A stretch of DNA of 10,117 nucleotides, taken from contig DJZU01000019.1 in assembly GCA_002448715.1 (NCBI GenBank), forward strand, positions 1,135 to 11,251, read 5' to 3'. The stretch comes from Candidatus Neomicrothrix sp. UBA6944. GTDB taxonomy: Bacteria; Actinomycetota; Acidimicrobiia; Acidimicrobiales; Poriferisodalaceae. The notes beneath the pieces are model-generated. The model was not told where the DNA came from. It saw only the letters and a list, made by a program, of their open reading frames with translations, and made no database searches. Position 1 is the stretch's first letter, and every line of letters starts with the position of its first letter. Shown one piece after another: positions 1-6,552 of this stretch. The position numbers were made by a program, and so were the translations under genes.

Positions 1-1187
1 GTGTCGAAAATCTGTCCGATTTCGTCGTCGGTGATGATGAGGGGTGGACAGAATGCCAGAGCTTCTCCAATACCTCGACACACAACCCCGTTGCCGATCA
101 TCATGTCTCTGGCTGGAATGGCATCTCTACCTATCTCGCAGGCCCAGATACCGCCAATTCCTCTGAAGCTGTTGATTATTTCATCGCCAAGCAAAGCGTT
201 AAAGCCGGCATGCATTTGGTCGCCGATTCTTTGGGCTTCCTTGACAAGATTTTCGCTCTCGATTACCTCAAGGTTTGCAACTGCGGCCGCGGCGGCAGTG
301 GGGTGGCCCGAGTAGGTGTAACCGTGCATCAACTTTGCAGCCTCGTCGCTCACTAGTTCGTTGTTCAGAGCCTCGGAGATGATCACTCCAGAGAGCGGCA
401 GGTACCCGGAAGTGACTCCCTTAGCGAAAGTGATCATGTCGGGAGTGACATCGAAGGTCTGACTTGCGAACCACTGCCCGGTGCGACCGAACCCGCAGAT
501 GACTTCATCGAAAATCAGTAAAGATCCATGCTGGTCGCAAAGTCGTCGTAGCCCAGCCAAGTAGCCGTCTGGAGGCACGATCACTCCTCCGGCACCCTGA
601 ACTGGTTCGCAGATGACAGCTGCGATCCTCGAGCCGTGTTCTGCGAAGAGAGTTGCTGCTTCCTCTATGTCGTCGTTAGGGATTTCGACCACGTGGGGGA
701 GAAGATCACCCCAACCGACGCGATTTGGTTCGATACCTTGAACGCTGGTTCCTCCGACGTTCACACCGTGGTACCCGGCGTTTCGTCGCACGATGATTTG
801 TCGATCGGAGTCTCCTCGACGTTGGTGAAACATCCGGGAGAGTTTGAGGGCGCTATCTACTGCTTCGGAACCCGAGCAACCTAGAAATACTCGACCTTCA
901 GGATGCGGACTCACTCGACGTATTGCCTCTGCGGCTTGACTTGCGGGAGAGTTGGTGAATGGATCGAAAGTGTTGTAGGTCTGCAACTGGTCCAGTTGGT
1001 TTTTTATGGCGTTGATCACTTTCGAGTTTCCATGTCCTATTTGACATAACCACAGACTGGCCATGGCATCTAGATACTGTTTTCCTTGATCATCGACGAG
1101 AGTGCAATCTTTCGCGCTGACTATGTTGATGAAGTCGGTCTCGTTCTTGCTCGGCAAGCTGAAGCCGTGAAGTAATGCGTCAGTCAC
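1..1187 (-). CDS. Class III PLP aminotransferase (omega-amino acid type), C-terminus cut by window edge
   Basis: This is a fold-type I, class III aminotransferase that moves an amino group from an amine or omega-amino acid to a keto acid such as pyruvate; the substrate is not determined. I read 395 complete codons by translating the minus strand. Visible marks are the phosphate-binding GCSGSEA loop (about residues 103-109), the YHG motif (139-141), the cofactor-ring aspartate in FDEV (D227) and the Schiff-base lysine in TFAKG (K256). The family usually runs to 430-460 residues, so about 40-60 are missing to the left. The start is GTG at 1187: an in-frame TGA lies about 30 bases upstream, no other start codon intervenes, and a GGGGGA ribosome binding site sits 3 bases before it. 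It diverges from the class V aminotransferase. Its YNTFDPFTN stretch recalls taurine- or beta-alanine-pyruvate type enzymes, but this is only a resemblance. Confidence 0.9.
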   Translation of the reverse strand, partial: MTDALLHGFSLPSKNETDFINIVSAKDCTLVDDQGKQYLDAMASLWLCQIGHGNSKVINAIKNQLDQLQTYNTFDPFTNSPASQAAEAIRRVSPHPEGRVFLGCSGSEAVDSALKLSRMFHQRRGDSDRQIIVRRNAGYHGVNVGGTSVQGIEPNRVGWGDLLPHVVEIPNDDIEEAATLFAEHGSRIAAVICEPVQGAGGVIVPPDGYLAGLRRLCDQHGSLLIFDEVICGFGRTGQWFASQTFDVTPDMITFAKGVTSGYLPLSGVIISEALNNELVSDEAAKLMHGYTYSGHPTAAAAAVANLEVIESENLVKEAQRIGDQMHAGFNALLGDEIINSFRGIGGIWACEIGRDAIPARDMMIGNGVVCRGIGEALAFCPPLIITDDEIGQIFD

Positions 1188-1333
1188 GGGTCCCCCTTTT
1201 GTCTTCCGCTTTGGTCACCACACATTAGAACTGTTGTGGGGTAGGCGTTAACTAGATCGAACATGTCGGTGTGACTCGTCGGGAAGGTACGCTTCGGTAA
1301 AGCAGACAGCCACCGGTTAGTTGGGGTAAAGAA
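1188..1333. promoter_or_regulatory. Divergent intergenic region between two aminotransferase genes
   Basis: About 146 bases separate the divergent starts, so promoters for both genes should lie here. For the minus gene a fair sigma70-like pair is visible: TTAACG (1246-1251, minus strand) and TCTAAT (1224-1229) with a 16-base spacer, leaving roughly a 30-base leader before the GTG. A short inverted repeat, CCACA and TGTGG, flanks the putative -10 and could be an operator, but five-base arms are weak evidence. No convincing promoter for the plus gene was recognised. Confidence 0.4.
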
Positions 1334-2515
1334 ATGTCGTTGAGCTATGGCCGCCCGATGGTCTCTATTCCCGGTCCCTCGGTAATTCCAGATCGTGTAT
1401 TAGCGGCAATGCATCGCCCGATGCCCAACATTTATGAGGGGGACCTGATTGAAGTTTCTTTCAGCGTTCAAGACGACCTGCGGAAGATAGCACGAACTGA
1501 AAAGCCAGTATTTATAAGTGTTTCGAACGGACATGGCGCTTGGGAAATGGCTATCAGTAACACGCTTTCTCGAGGAGATAAAGTACTTGTCCTTGAATCC
1601 GGCACGTTCGCTGTTGGGTGGGGGGAGATGGCAGAAGTTTCCGGAGTGAAGGCAGAGATCCTGTCTGGAAGTGACCCCAACCCAGTAGATCCTGAAGCGC
1701 TTAGAGAGCGTCTCAAAGCCGATGTGTCCAAAGAAATCGCTGCGGTGATGGTGGTCCAGGTAGACACCGCGACGTCGGTACGGAATGACATTCAAACCAT
1801 CCGACAAGCCATTGATGCAGCAGATCACCCGGCGCTTCTTATGGTTGACTGCATTGCATCGCTGGGGTGTGAACCCTATGAGCATGACGAATGGGGTGTC
1901 GATATCACTGTCGCCGCCACTCAGAAAGGACTGATGGTTCCGCCCGGGCTTGGATTTGTTTTCGTTAGCGAAAAGGCTTTGGCCGCGCACGAAAGAGCGG
2001 ATCTGCGAAGCGGTTACTTTGATTGGGAACCCAGGACCAATCCAGACCAGCACTACAAGATTTATTGTGGTACGCCGCCCATTCAGCACTTGTGGGCGAT
2101 GCGTGAGGCACTTGACATGTTGTTTGAAGAGGGTCTTGAGAATGTTTGGGAACGACACAAAGTGATAGCTGATGCGGTGCGCGCTGCTGTAGAAGCCTGG
2201 CATGCGCCTAATGGTCTTTCGTTCAATATTGCTTCACCTGAATCACGTTCTAACTCCGTCACCACGATTCTGACGGGCGACGTTAGCGCCAGTGAACTTC
2301 GACGAATAGCTGAATCTGATGCAGGTTTGACGCTCGGAATAGGACTTGATGAGTTCGTTGACCGAGCATTCAGGATCGGTCACATGGGTCATCTGAACCC
2401 CCCGATGATTCTGGGAACTTTGGGCACCATCGAAGCAACACTGACCACAATGGGTGCCCCCATGAGTGAGTCTGGCGTTGCTGCTGCAGCAGCGGTTATT
2501 GGAGCTGCTCTTTAA
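1334..2515 (+). CDS. Class V aminotransferase, alanine/serine-glyoxylate aminotransferase family
   Basis: This is a PLP enzyme of the AGXT1/SgaA/PucG group, which transfers the amino group of alanine, serine or ureidoglycine to glyoxylate or pyruvate in the cytoplasm. At 393 residues it has the family's normal length. Features in order are the substrate-side PGPSVIP segment (residues 13-19), SNGHGAWE in the cofactor phosphate region (64-71), the ring-nitrogen aspartate in VDCIASLG (D172), the Schiff-base lysine in TQKGL (K198) followed by PPGLGF, and a C-terminal FRIGHMGH typical of this group. The ATG start has a GGGG run about ten bases upstream; the N-terminus aligns with the usual 'PGP' opening, so no extension is needed. 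It converges on the acyl-CoA dehydrogenase with a 3 bp gap. Which amino donor it uses cannot be told; no purine or serine-cycle genes are nearby. Confidence 0.9.
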   Translation: MSLSYGRPMVSIPGPSVIPDRVLAAMHRPMPNIYEGDLIEVSFSVQDDLRKIARTEKPVFISVSNGHGAWEMAISNTLSRGDKVLVLESGTFAVGWGEMAEVSGVKAEILSGSDPNPVDPEALRERLKADVSKEIAAVMVVQVDTATSVRNDIQTIRQAIDAADHPALLMVDCIASLGCEPYEHDEWGVDITVAATQKGLMVPPGLGFVFVSEKALAAHERADLRSGYFDWEPRTNPDQHYKIYCGTPPIQHLWAMREALDMLFEEGLENVWERHKVIADAVRAAVEAWHAPNGLSFNIASPESRSNSVTTILTGDVSASELRRIAESDAGLTLGIGLDEFVDRAFRIGHMGHLNPPMILGTLGTIEATLTTMGAPMSESGVAAAAAVIGAAL

Positions 2516-2518
2516 CAG

Positions 2519-3754
2519 TTATATCGGTAGGTCTCCGGTAGCCGACCGGGTTGAACCGCTGTCTGTCCACGCGGCAATGGTTCGTTGAGCGATCCTCATT
2601 TGGTGGACTTCGTCGGCCCCGTCTGCGAAGCGAGCCCAACGAGCATGTTGGTACATGTGGGCCAACGGTGTATCCGTTGAATAACCCAGAGCGCCGTGGA
2701 CTTGAATAGATCGATCAATTATCCGACCAAGCATGTTGGCAACAAAGTGTTTCGCCATGGACACCTCTGCTTTGAAGTCCTCTTTGCGGTCGATCTTGTA
2801 TGCGGCATGGAGGACCATGAGCTTCGCCTGATAGAGCTCCATCGTGCTATCAGCGATCATCCACTGAATGCCCTGCTTCTCTGCCAGCAATGACCCATGG
2901 GCAAAGCGTTTCAACGAACGGTCCACCATCATGTCTAAAGCTGTTTCTGCTTGAGCGATCCATCGCATGCAGTGAGCAAGTCGAGCAGGCCCGAGCCGAT
3001 ATTGACCGAGTAAATGGCCTTGACCGCGACCACCCAGCATTTGGTCTTTGTGGACACGCATCTCTTCGATGAGTATCTCACTGTGACCGGTGCCCCCGTG
3101 CATGGTCTCAACTTCGCGCACCTCGTTCCATCCTTCATGGGGCAGGTCGATAATGAAGGCAGAATTGCCTGCCTGGGGGATATCAGGATTTTCTTCGGTC
3201 CGGACTATAAGAATCGCGAAAGTTGCCCTATGGGCGTTGGAAATAAACCACTTGTGTCCATTGATCACCCACTCATCGCCATCCTCATAACCACTTGTTT
3301 GAATCAGGGTTGGGTCAGAACCCGCCACTTCCGGTTCGGTCATGGCGAAGCATGAGGTAGCTCGTCCTTCGCAAAGGGGCCTGAGGTATTTCTCGAGCTG
3401 TTCATCGGTTCCCCAGTGCAACAGTGTGTGCATGTTGCCTTCATCTGGAGCCTGACAGTTAAGTACCCAAGGTCCGTAATAAGACTTAGCTGCTTCAGCT
3501 TGGACCATGGCTAGTTCGACGTGCCCTAGGCCCATTCCGCCCCAGTCTTTTGGCATGTGAGGAAGCCAGAGTCCTTCGGAGAAGGCCTTCTTGCGCATGC
3601 CCACCAGTAACGACACGTATTTATCTCGATCAGTTTGGTCGAGTTTGTCTCGTTCAATCACCTCTTCCACTGGCTTCACTTCGTTGTCGATGAAGTTCCT
3701 GATCTCGAGTCGGATTTCGTCAAGTTCAGGCGAGAGACTGAAATCGATGCTCAT
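2519..3754 (-). CDS. Acyl-CoA dehydrogenase, ACAD10/ACAD11-like
   Basis: This is a soluble FAD enzyme that introduces an alpha,beta double bond into an acyl-CoA thioester and passes electrons to ETF. Its 411 residues are normal for the family. The N-terminal helical domain is followed by the FAD/substrate motif FAMTEPEVAGSD (136-147), WFISNA (169-174) and QVHGALGYS (351-359). The C-terminal motif RFADGADEVH (375-384) places an aspartate (D378) where short- and medium-chain enzymes carry the catalytic glutamate; this pattern is known in ACAD10/11-type proteins. The ATG start has a clear AGGAG five bases upstream. It lies 126 bp after the MFS gene on the same strand and may be co-transcribed or driven from that gap. 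ACAD10/11 relatives often handle branched or 4-hydroxy acyl-CoAs, but the phosphotransferase domain or partner associated with that chemistry is not in this window. Confidence 0.93.
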   Translation of the reverse strand: MSIDFSLSPELDEIRLEIRNFIDNEVKPVEEVIERDKLDQTDRDKYVSLLVGMRKKAFSEGLWLPHMPKDWGGMGLGHVELAMVQAEAAKSYYGPWVLNCQAPDEGNMHTLLHWGTDEQLEKYLRPLCEGRATSCFAMTEPEVAGSDPTLIQTSGYEDGDEWVINGHKWFISNAHRATFAILIVRTEENPDIPQAGNSAFIIDLPHEGWNEVREVETMHGGTGHSEILIEEMRVHKDQMLGGRGQGHLLGQYRLGPARLAHCMRWIAQAETALDMMVDRSLKRFAHGSLLAEKQGIQWMIADSTMELYQAKLMVLHAAYKIDRKEDFKAEVSMAKHFVANMLGRIIDRSIQVHGALGYSTDTPLAHMYQHARWARFADGADEVHQMRIAQRTIAAWTDSGSTRSATGDLPI

Positions 3755-3880
3755 AGCTACTCCTAGTCGTGGCTAAACGTCGTTTCGCGACGCCAGCTTG
3801 GTGCCCGCATGAAAACTAGATGCTAATCGTCAGGTAACTCATCGAATCAATGGGTACGCCTGGTGGGATTTAAGAAGTCT
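3755..3880 (-). promoter_or_regulatory. Leader region of the acyl-CoA dehydrogenase gene with a small hairpin
   Basis: This 126-base gap lies between the MFS stop and the dehydrogenase start. It holds the AGGAG ribosome binding site next to the start and, further upstream, a perfect 5-base inverted repeat (CGTCG at 3778-3782, CGACG at 3788-3792, 5-base loop). A TTGATT near the middle is a possible -35, but the matching -10 is poor. Whether an independent promoter exists is unresolved. Confidence 0.3.
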
Positions 3881-5326
3881 TCAGTCCGAAGTCTTGAGTG
3901 GGATGCTTCTACTGGAACCGTCAACCGAAGGAAAATCATCACCTTTCATTACCGAACCCCTATCAACGACAGCGATGCGTCTTTTGGGACGCAGGTGGGG
4001 AGGTTCTATTTCGTGGGGAGGTGTAAGGGTTTTAGGTCGTGGTGGTTTACCAAAATCAGTTACTGCGCTGACGGTATTGGCGGCGTTAGCCGTCGTATGC
4101 TCTTGAGTCGCTGGTTTGCCTGCTGCAAACAAAAATACGAGCGCGACAACTGCGAATACGGTGAGTACTCCGAAAGCAGCGCGGTAACTCGAAAAATCTC
4201 GGATTAGGCCTACTAAGAAAGGACCACTACCGACTCCCAAAATCATGAGTAGCTGACCCATGCCGTAGATGCGTGGATAATCCTTTATCCCGAAGGCGTC
4301 GGCGAGCAATAGGGGATGGAACATCAGTAGGTTCCCCATAGCGGCTCCCAAAATGACTGCTCCGATGAGGATGACCAGTTTTGTCTGACCGATCGCGAGA
4401 ACAGCGATGCCTAGTGATTGAACCGCCATAAGGGCTGCTGTTAGGCCAGTTAGGGAAACTTTTGTGGCAGCGATTCCACCCAAGATTCGGGCCACCACGC
4501 TTGTACCGCTTAAAACCATAAGAGCAGTTCGTGCCGTTTCGATGTCGATGCGATCTTTCGTCATCTTGAAGGTGTGCTGGATAGCGCCAACCTGGGCGGC
4601 CATGACGATGACGAAGGTTACGGAAATGAGAATGAAATAGCGTGACCTGATTGCTTCTTTGAAACTGACGCCTTGGGGAGCGGGCGGAGGTGATCCGGAG
4701 GCCAAGGGGGCATCTCCGTCGGGTCGAAGACCAAGAGCTTCGGGTGCGGGATGTATCAACAATAAAACGGCGGGCAACATACCAATGAGGAATGCGATTG
4801 CTATGCGAGGCGCCCAATAGATGAGAGAGTCGGCGTCGATGATGGTGGCAATAACCGGGCTTATCGCGATGCCACCCAGCGAGAGCCCTGATGATGCGAT
4901 CGAGAGGGCGACGGAGCGCTTTCGGACGAACCAGCGAGTCACGATAGTAGAGCTGGGGACAAGACTGGTTAGGGCGAAACCGATTCCGAAGACCACCATT
5001 ACGAGGACCATCTGAACTTCGTTGCGGACCTGTCCTAGTAGAGCAAGCCCGATGGCGCCGATGAGCGAGCCGACGGTCATGACCAATCGGACGTCGAATT
5101 TGGAAAGAAGAGCACCTGCGTAGTAGCCCGCAACTCCCGAAGTTGCGAAGAAGATTCCTGTTCCGGCGCCTGCAACGCTGACGCTGAATCCCTGTTCTAG
5201 GACCAAGGCGTCGAGGAATACTCCTTGGGCATAAAAACCGAGGCCTGATGTGACCGTCATAGTCACGAAGAGGCCGGCTAAAACAAACCAACCGCGGAAG
5301 ATTCCAGAGGGACTGCTTTCTTGCAC
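3881..5326 (-). CDS. Major facilitator superfamily transporter (MCT/oxalate-formate antiporter-like)
   Basis: This is an inner-membrane carrier, probably for a small organic anion, judged by resemblance to monocarboxylate and OFA-type MFS proteins. From the GTG at 5326 it is 481 residues with twelve predicted hydrophobic helices (roughly 13-34, 49-71, 80-99, 104-125, 138-162, 173-192, then 231-250, 266-286, 292-312, 317-341, 356-378, 383-403). A proline-rich loop (193-230) separates the halves, and a basic RWFVRKR stretch (131-137) precedes helix 5. A hydrophilic, proline- and charge-rich tail of about 78 residues (404-481) is unusual. The frame stays open to a TTG at 5473, just after an in-frame TAG. 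I prefer the GTG because it gives the usual short N-terminus before RGWFVLAG and leaves about 160 bp for divergent promoters rather than 16. Neither start has a strong ribosome binding site. Confidence 0.88.
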   Translation of the reverse strand: MQESSPSGIFRGWFVLAGLFVTMTVTSGLGFYAQGVFLDALVLEQGFSVSVAGAGTGIFFATSGVAGYYAGALLSKFDVRLVMTVGSLIGAIGLALLGQVRNEVQMVLVMVVFGIGFALTSLVPSSTIVTRWFVRKRSVALSIASSGLSLGGIAISPVIATIIDADSLIYWAPRIAIAFLIGMLPAVLLLIHPAPEALGLRPDGDAPLASGSPPPAPQGVSFKEAIRSRYFILISVTFVIVMAAQVGAIQHTFKMTKDRIDIETARTALMVLSGTSVVARILGGIAATKVSLTGLTAALMAVQSLGIAVLAIGQTKLVILIGAVILGAAMGNLLMFHPLLLADAFGIKDYPRIYGMGQLLMILGVGSGPFLVGLIRDFSSYRAAFGVLTVFAVVALVFLFAAGKPATQEHTTANAANTVSAVTDFGKPPRPKTLTPPHEIEPPHLRPKRRIAVVDRGSVMKGDDFPSVDGSSRSIPLKTSD

Positions 5327-5489
5327 TTCCGCAACGATGCCAGTTTCGTGACTTAAATGCTCAGTTCTCGTCGTATTTCTGCTCAGATCGCCAAGAGCAA
5401 TAAATGAGGTTCGAGGGTGGAGCGACTCGTTTTGGGTAGCATCGACGATCTTGATACGGGGGGTGATCTCCAAGACCTAGAGTCGTGGT
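5327..5489. promoter_or_regulatory. Probable divergent promoter region, MFS transporter and alcohol dehydrogenase
   Basis: If the transporter begins at 5326, about 163 bases separate it from the divergent dehydrogenase. This stretch must then carry both promoters. A TTGATA at 5451-5456 could be a -35 for the plus gene, but the -10 that should follow is weak. No clear minus-strand promoter was recognised. The alternative reading is that the minus frame here codes a 49-residue N-terminal extension of the transporter. Confidence 0.35.
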
Positions 5490-6482
5490 ATGACAACGAT
5501 GCGCGCGACCAGAATGGTCGATGTAGGTCAGATGATCTGCGAAGAGATTGTGATACCGGATATCTCTGATGGTCAAGTGTTGATCGAAAGTGAAATGGCG
5601 TCGATCTGTGGCAGTGACCTTCATGTGGTGATGATGGGAGCTGGCCTTAACCATTCGTTACCTTGCCCACATGGGTACCCCGGGCACGAAGGCATTGGTC
5701 GCATTGTCGAATCTAAAGTGACAGGCCTTGAAGAAGGTCAACACGTTTTAACCTTTCCGAATCCTCCAGTTGGAGAGTGCTTCAATGAGTTTCAACGTGT
5801 TGGAGGCAGTTACTGCGCACCACTGCCTGAATGCGATCTCCCGCGATCCCACTTGTTGATGGCTCAACAGCTCGGGACAGTTATTTACGCAATGCGTCAA
5901 CACCCCAGAGACGTGGCCGGCGAAACCGTCGCGGTAATGGGACAGGGATCGGCCGGCCTCTTTTGGACTTATCTCCTGAAACAAGCGGGAGCAGCGCAAG
6001 TCGTGGTCTCAGATTTATCGGACACCCGTTTAGCGGTGGCGAGTAACTATGGAGCGGATGTGTGTGTCAATGCCCGAGAAGACGACATGTACTCGGCTGT
6101 GCGAGACATAACTGGAGGCACCGGCGTCGATTACTTGGTGGAGGCTGTGGGCCGTTCAGAGACCTTTAAAGAATCAGTAGATCATGTGCGTATGGATGGC
6201 GAAATCATGTGGTTTGGTTTGCCGAGTGTCGACACCGATATTGACATGCGTTTCTACAAGTTTTTTCGTAAGCGCCTGTCCGCAGCGAGTACCTACGGTG
6301 CACAAGATGAGGCTGAAGCCTCCTCTTTTCGAGCGGCCCTCGATTTAATCGCAAGTGGTGCGATTGATGTTGGGCCGTTATTGAGTCACGTCTTTCCAGT
6401 AGAAGAAATCGATGAAGCAATGCATCTCGCTCATGAACCACATGATGCGCAAGCTCTCAAGGTGTCAATCGATTTCACATGA
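5490..6482 (+). CDS. Zinc-type medium-chain alcohol dehydrogenase (MDR family)
   Basis: This is a cytoplasmic NAD-linked dehydrogenase of the polyol/threonine dehydrogenase branch; the likely substrate is a secondary alcohol or hydroxyacid. Its 330 residues are slightly short for the family (about 340-350). Catalytic zinc ligands appear at C40 in SICGSDLH and at H66-E67 in GHEG. The third position, a glutamate in EPLG-type motifs, reads glutamine in AQQLGTV (Q126). The four-cysteine structural zinc lobe is absent. The Rossmann fold shows GQGSAG (151-156) and an aspartate (D175) at the end of the second strand, favouring NAD over NADP. The ATG at 5490 has only a weak AGAG upstream; ATG at 5499 is a close alternative. 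The DenD-like SDR follows 70 bp downstream on the same strand, so the two oxidoreductases may form an operon. Confidence 0.9.
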   Translation: MTTMRATRMVDVGQMICEEIVIPDISDGQVLIESEMASICGSDLHVVMMGAGLNHSLPCPHGYPGHEGIGRIVESKVTGLEEGQHVLTFPNPPVGECFNEFQRVGGSYCAPLPECDLPRSHLLMAQQLGTVIYAMRQHPRDVAGETVAVMGQGSAGLFWTYLLKQAGAAQVVVSDLSDTRLAVASNYGADVCVNAREDDMYSAVRDITGGTGVDYLVEAVGRSETFKESVDHVRMDGEIMWFGLPSVDTDIDMRFYKFFRKRLSAASTYGAQDEAEASSFRAALDLIASGAIDVGPLLSHVFPVEEIDEAMHLAHEPHDAQALKVSIDFT

Positions 6483-6491
6483 TTTTGTGGT

Positions 6492-6508
6492 TCTCACTTA
6501 AGGTGAGA
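6492..6508 (+). repeat. Perfect 6-bp inverted repeat (hairpin or operator) between the two oxidoreductase genes
   Basis: TCTCAC (6492-6497) and GTGAGA (6503-6508) are exact inverted repeats around a TTAAG loop. It sits 9 bases after the alcohol dehydrogenase stop and about 45 bases before the SDR start. There is no T-run after it, so a rho-independent terminator is unlikely. It may be an mRNA hairpin that shapes relative expression of the pair or a protein-binding palindrome. Confidence 0.45.
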
Positions 6509-6540
6509 TGAATGGAATCGGTGTCGTTGAGATCAGAACC

Positions 6541-6547
6541 GGGAGGG
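6541..6547 (+). promoter_or_regulatory. Strong ribosome binding site that sets the SDR start
   Basis: GGGAGGG lies 5 bases before ATG 6553. The in-frame upstream ATG at 6508 has no such site and overlaps the hairpin arm, and the family's N-terminus (MRIIVTGG) begins exactly at 6553. This fixes the start. Confidence 0.75.
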
Positions 6548-6552
6548 AAGAT

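Noticed and set aside
1..884. Plus-strand frames at 1-315 and 636-884
   Set aside because: Both are antisense to the class III aminotransferase, whose motifs continue across the whole stretch.
1400..2203. 267-codon open frame antisense to the class V aminotransferase
   Set aside because: It lies wholly inside a well-supported gene, its translation is low in recognisable motifs and rich in Ser, Arg, His and Cys, and no ribosome binding site was noted. It is a shadow frame.
3014..3355. 113-codon plus-strand frame inside the acyl-CoA dehydrogenase
   Set aside because: The opposite strand encodes conserved dehydrogenase motifs throughout; no family resemblance in this frame.
3874..3895. Two copies of GAAGTCTT 14 bases apart at the end of the MFS gene
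   Set aside because: Eight-base direct repeats at a gene end with no T-run or further copies; too short to call a terminator or a regulatory repeat.
4227..5291. 354-codon open frame on the same strand as the MFS gene in another frame
   Set aside because: Its translation is extremely rich in Arg, Ser and His, as expected from an out-of-frame reading, whereas the MFS frame gives twelve clean membrane segments.
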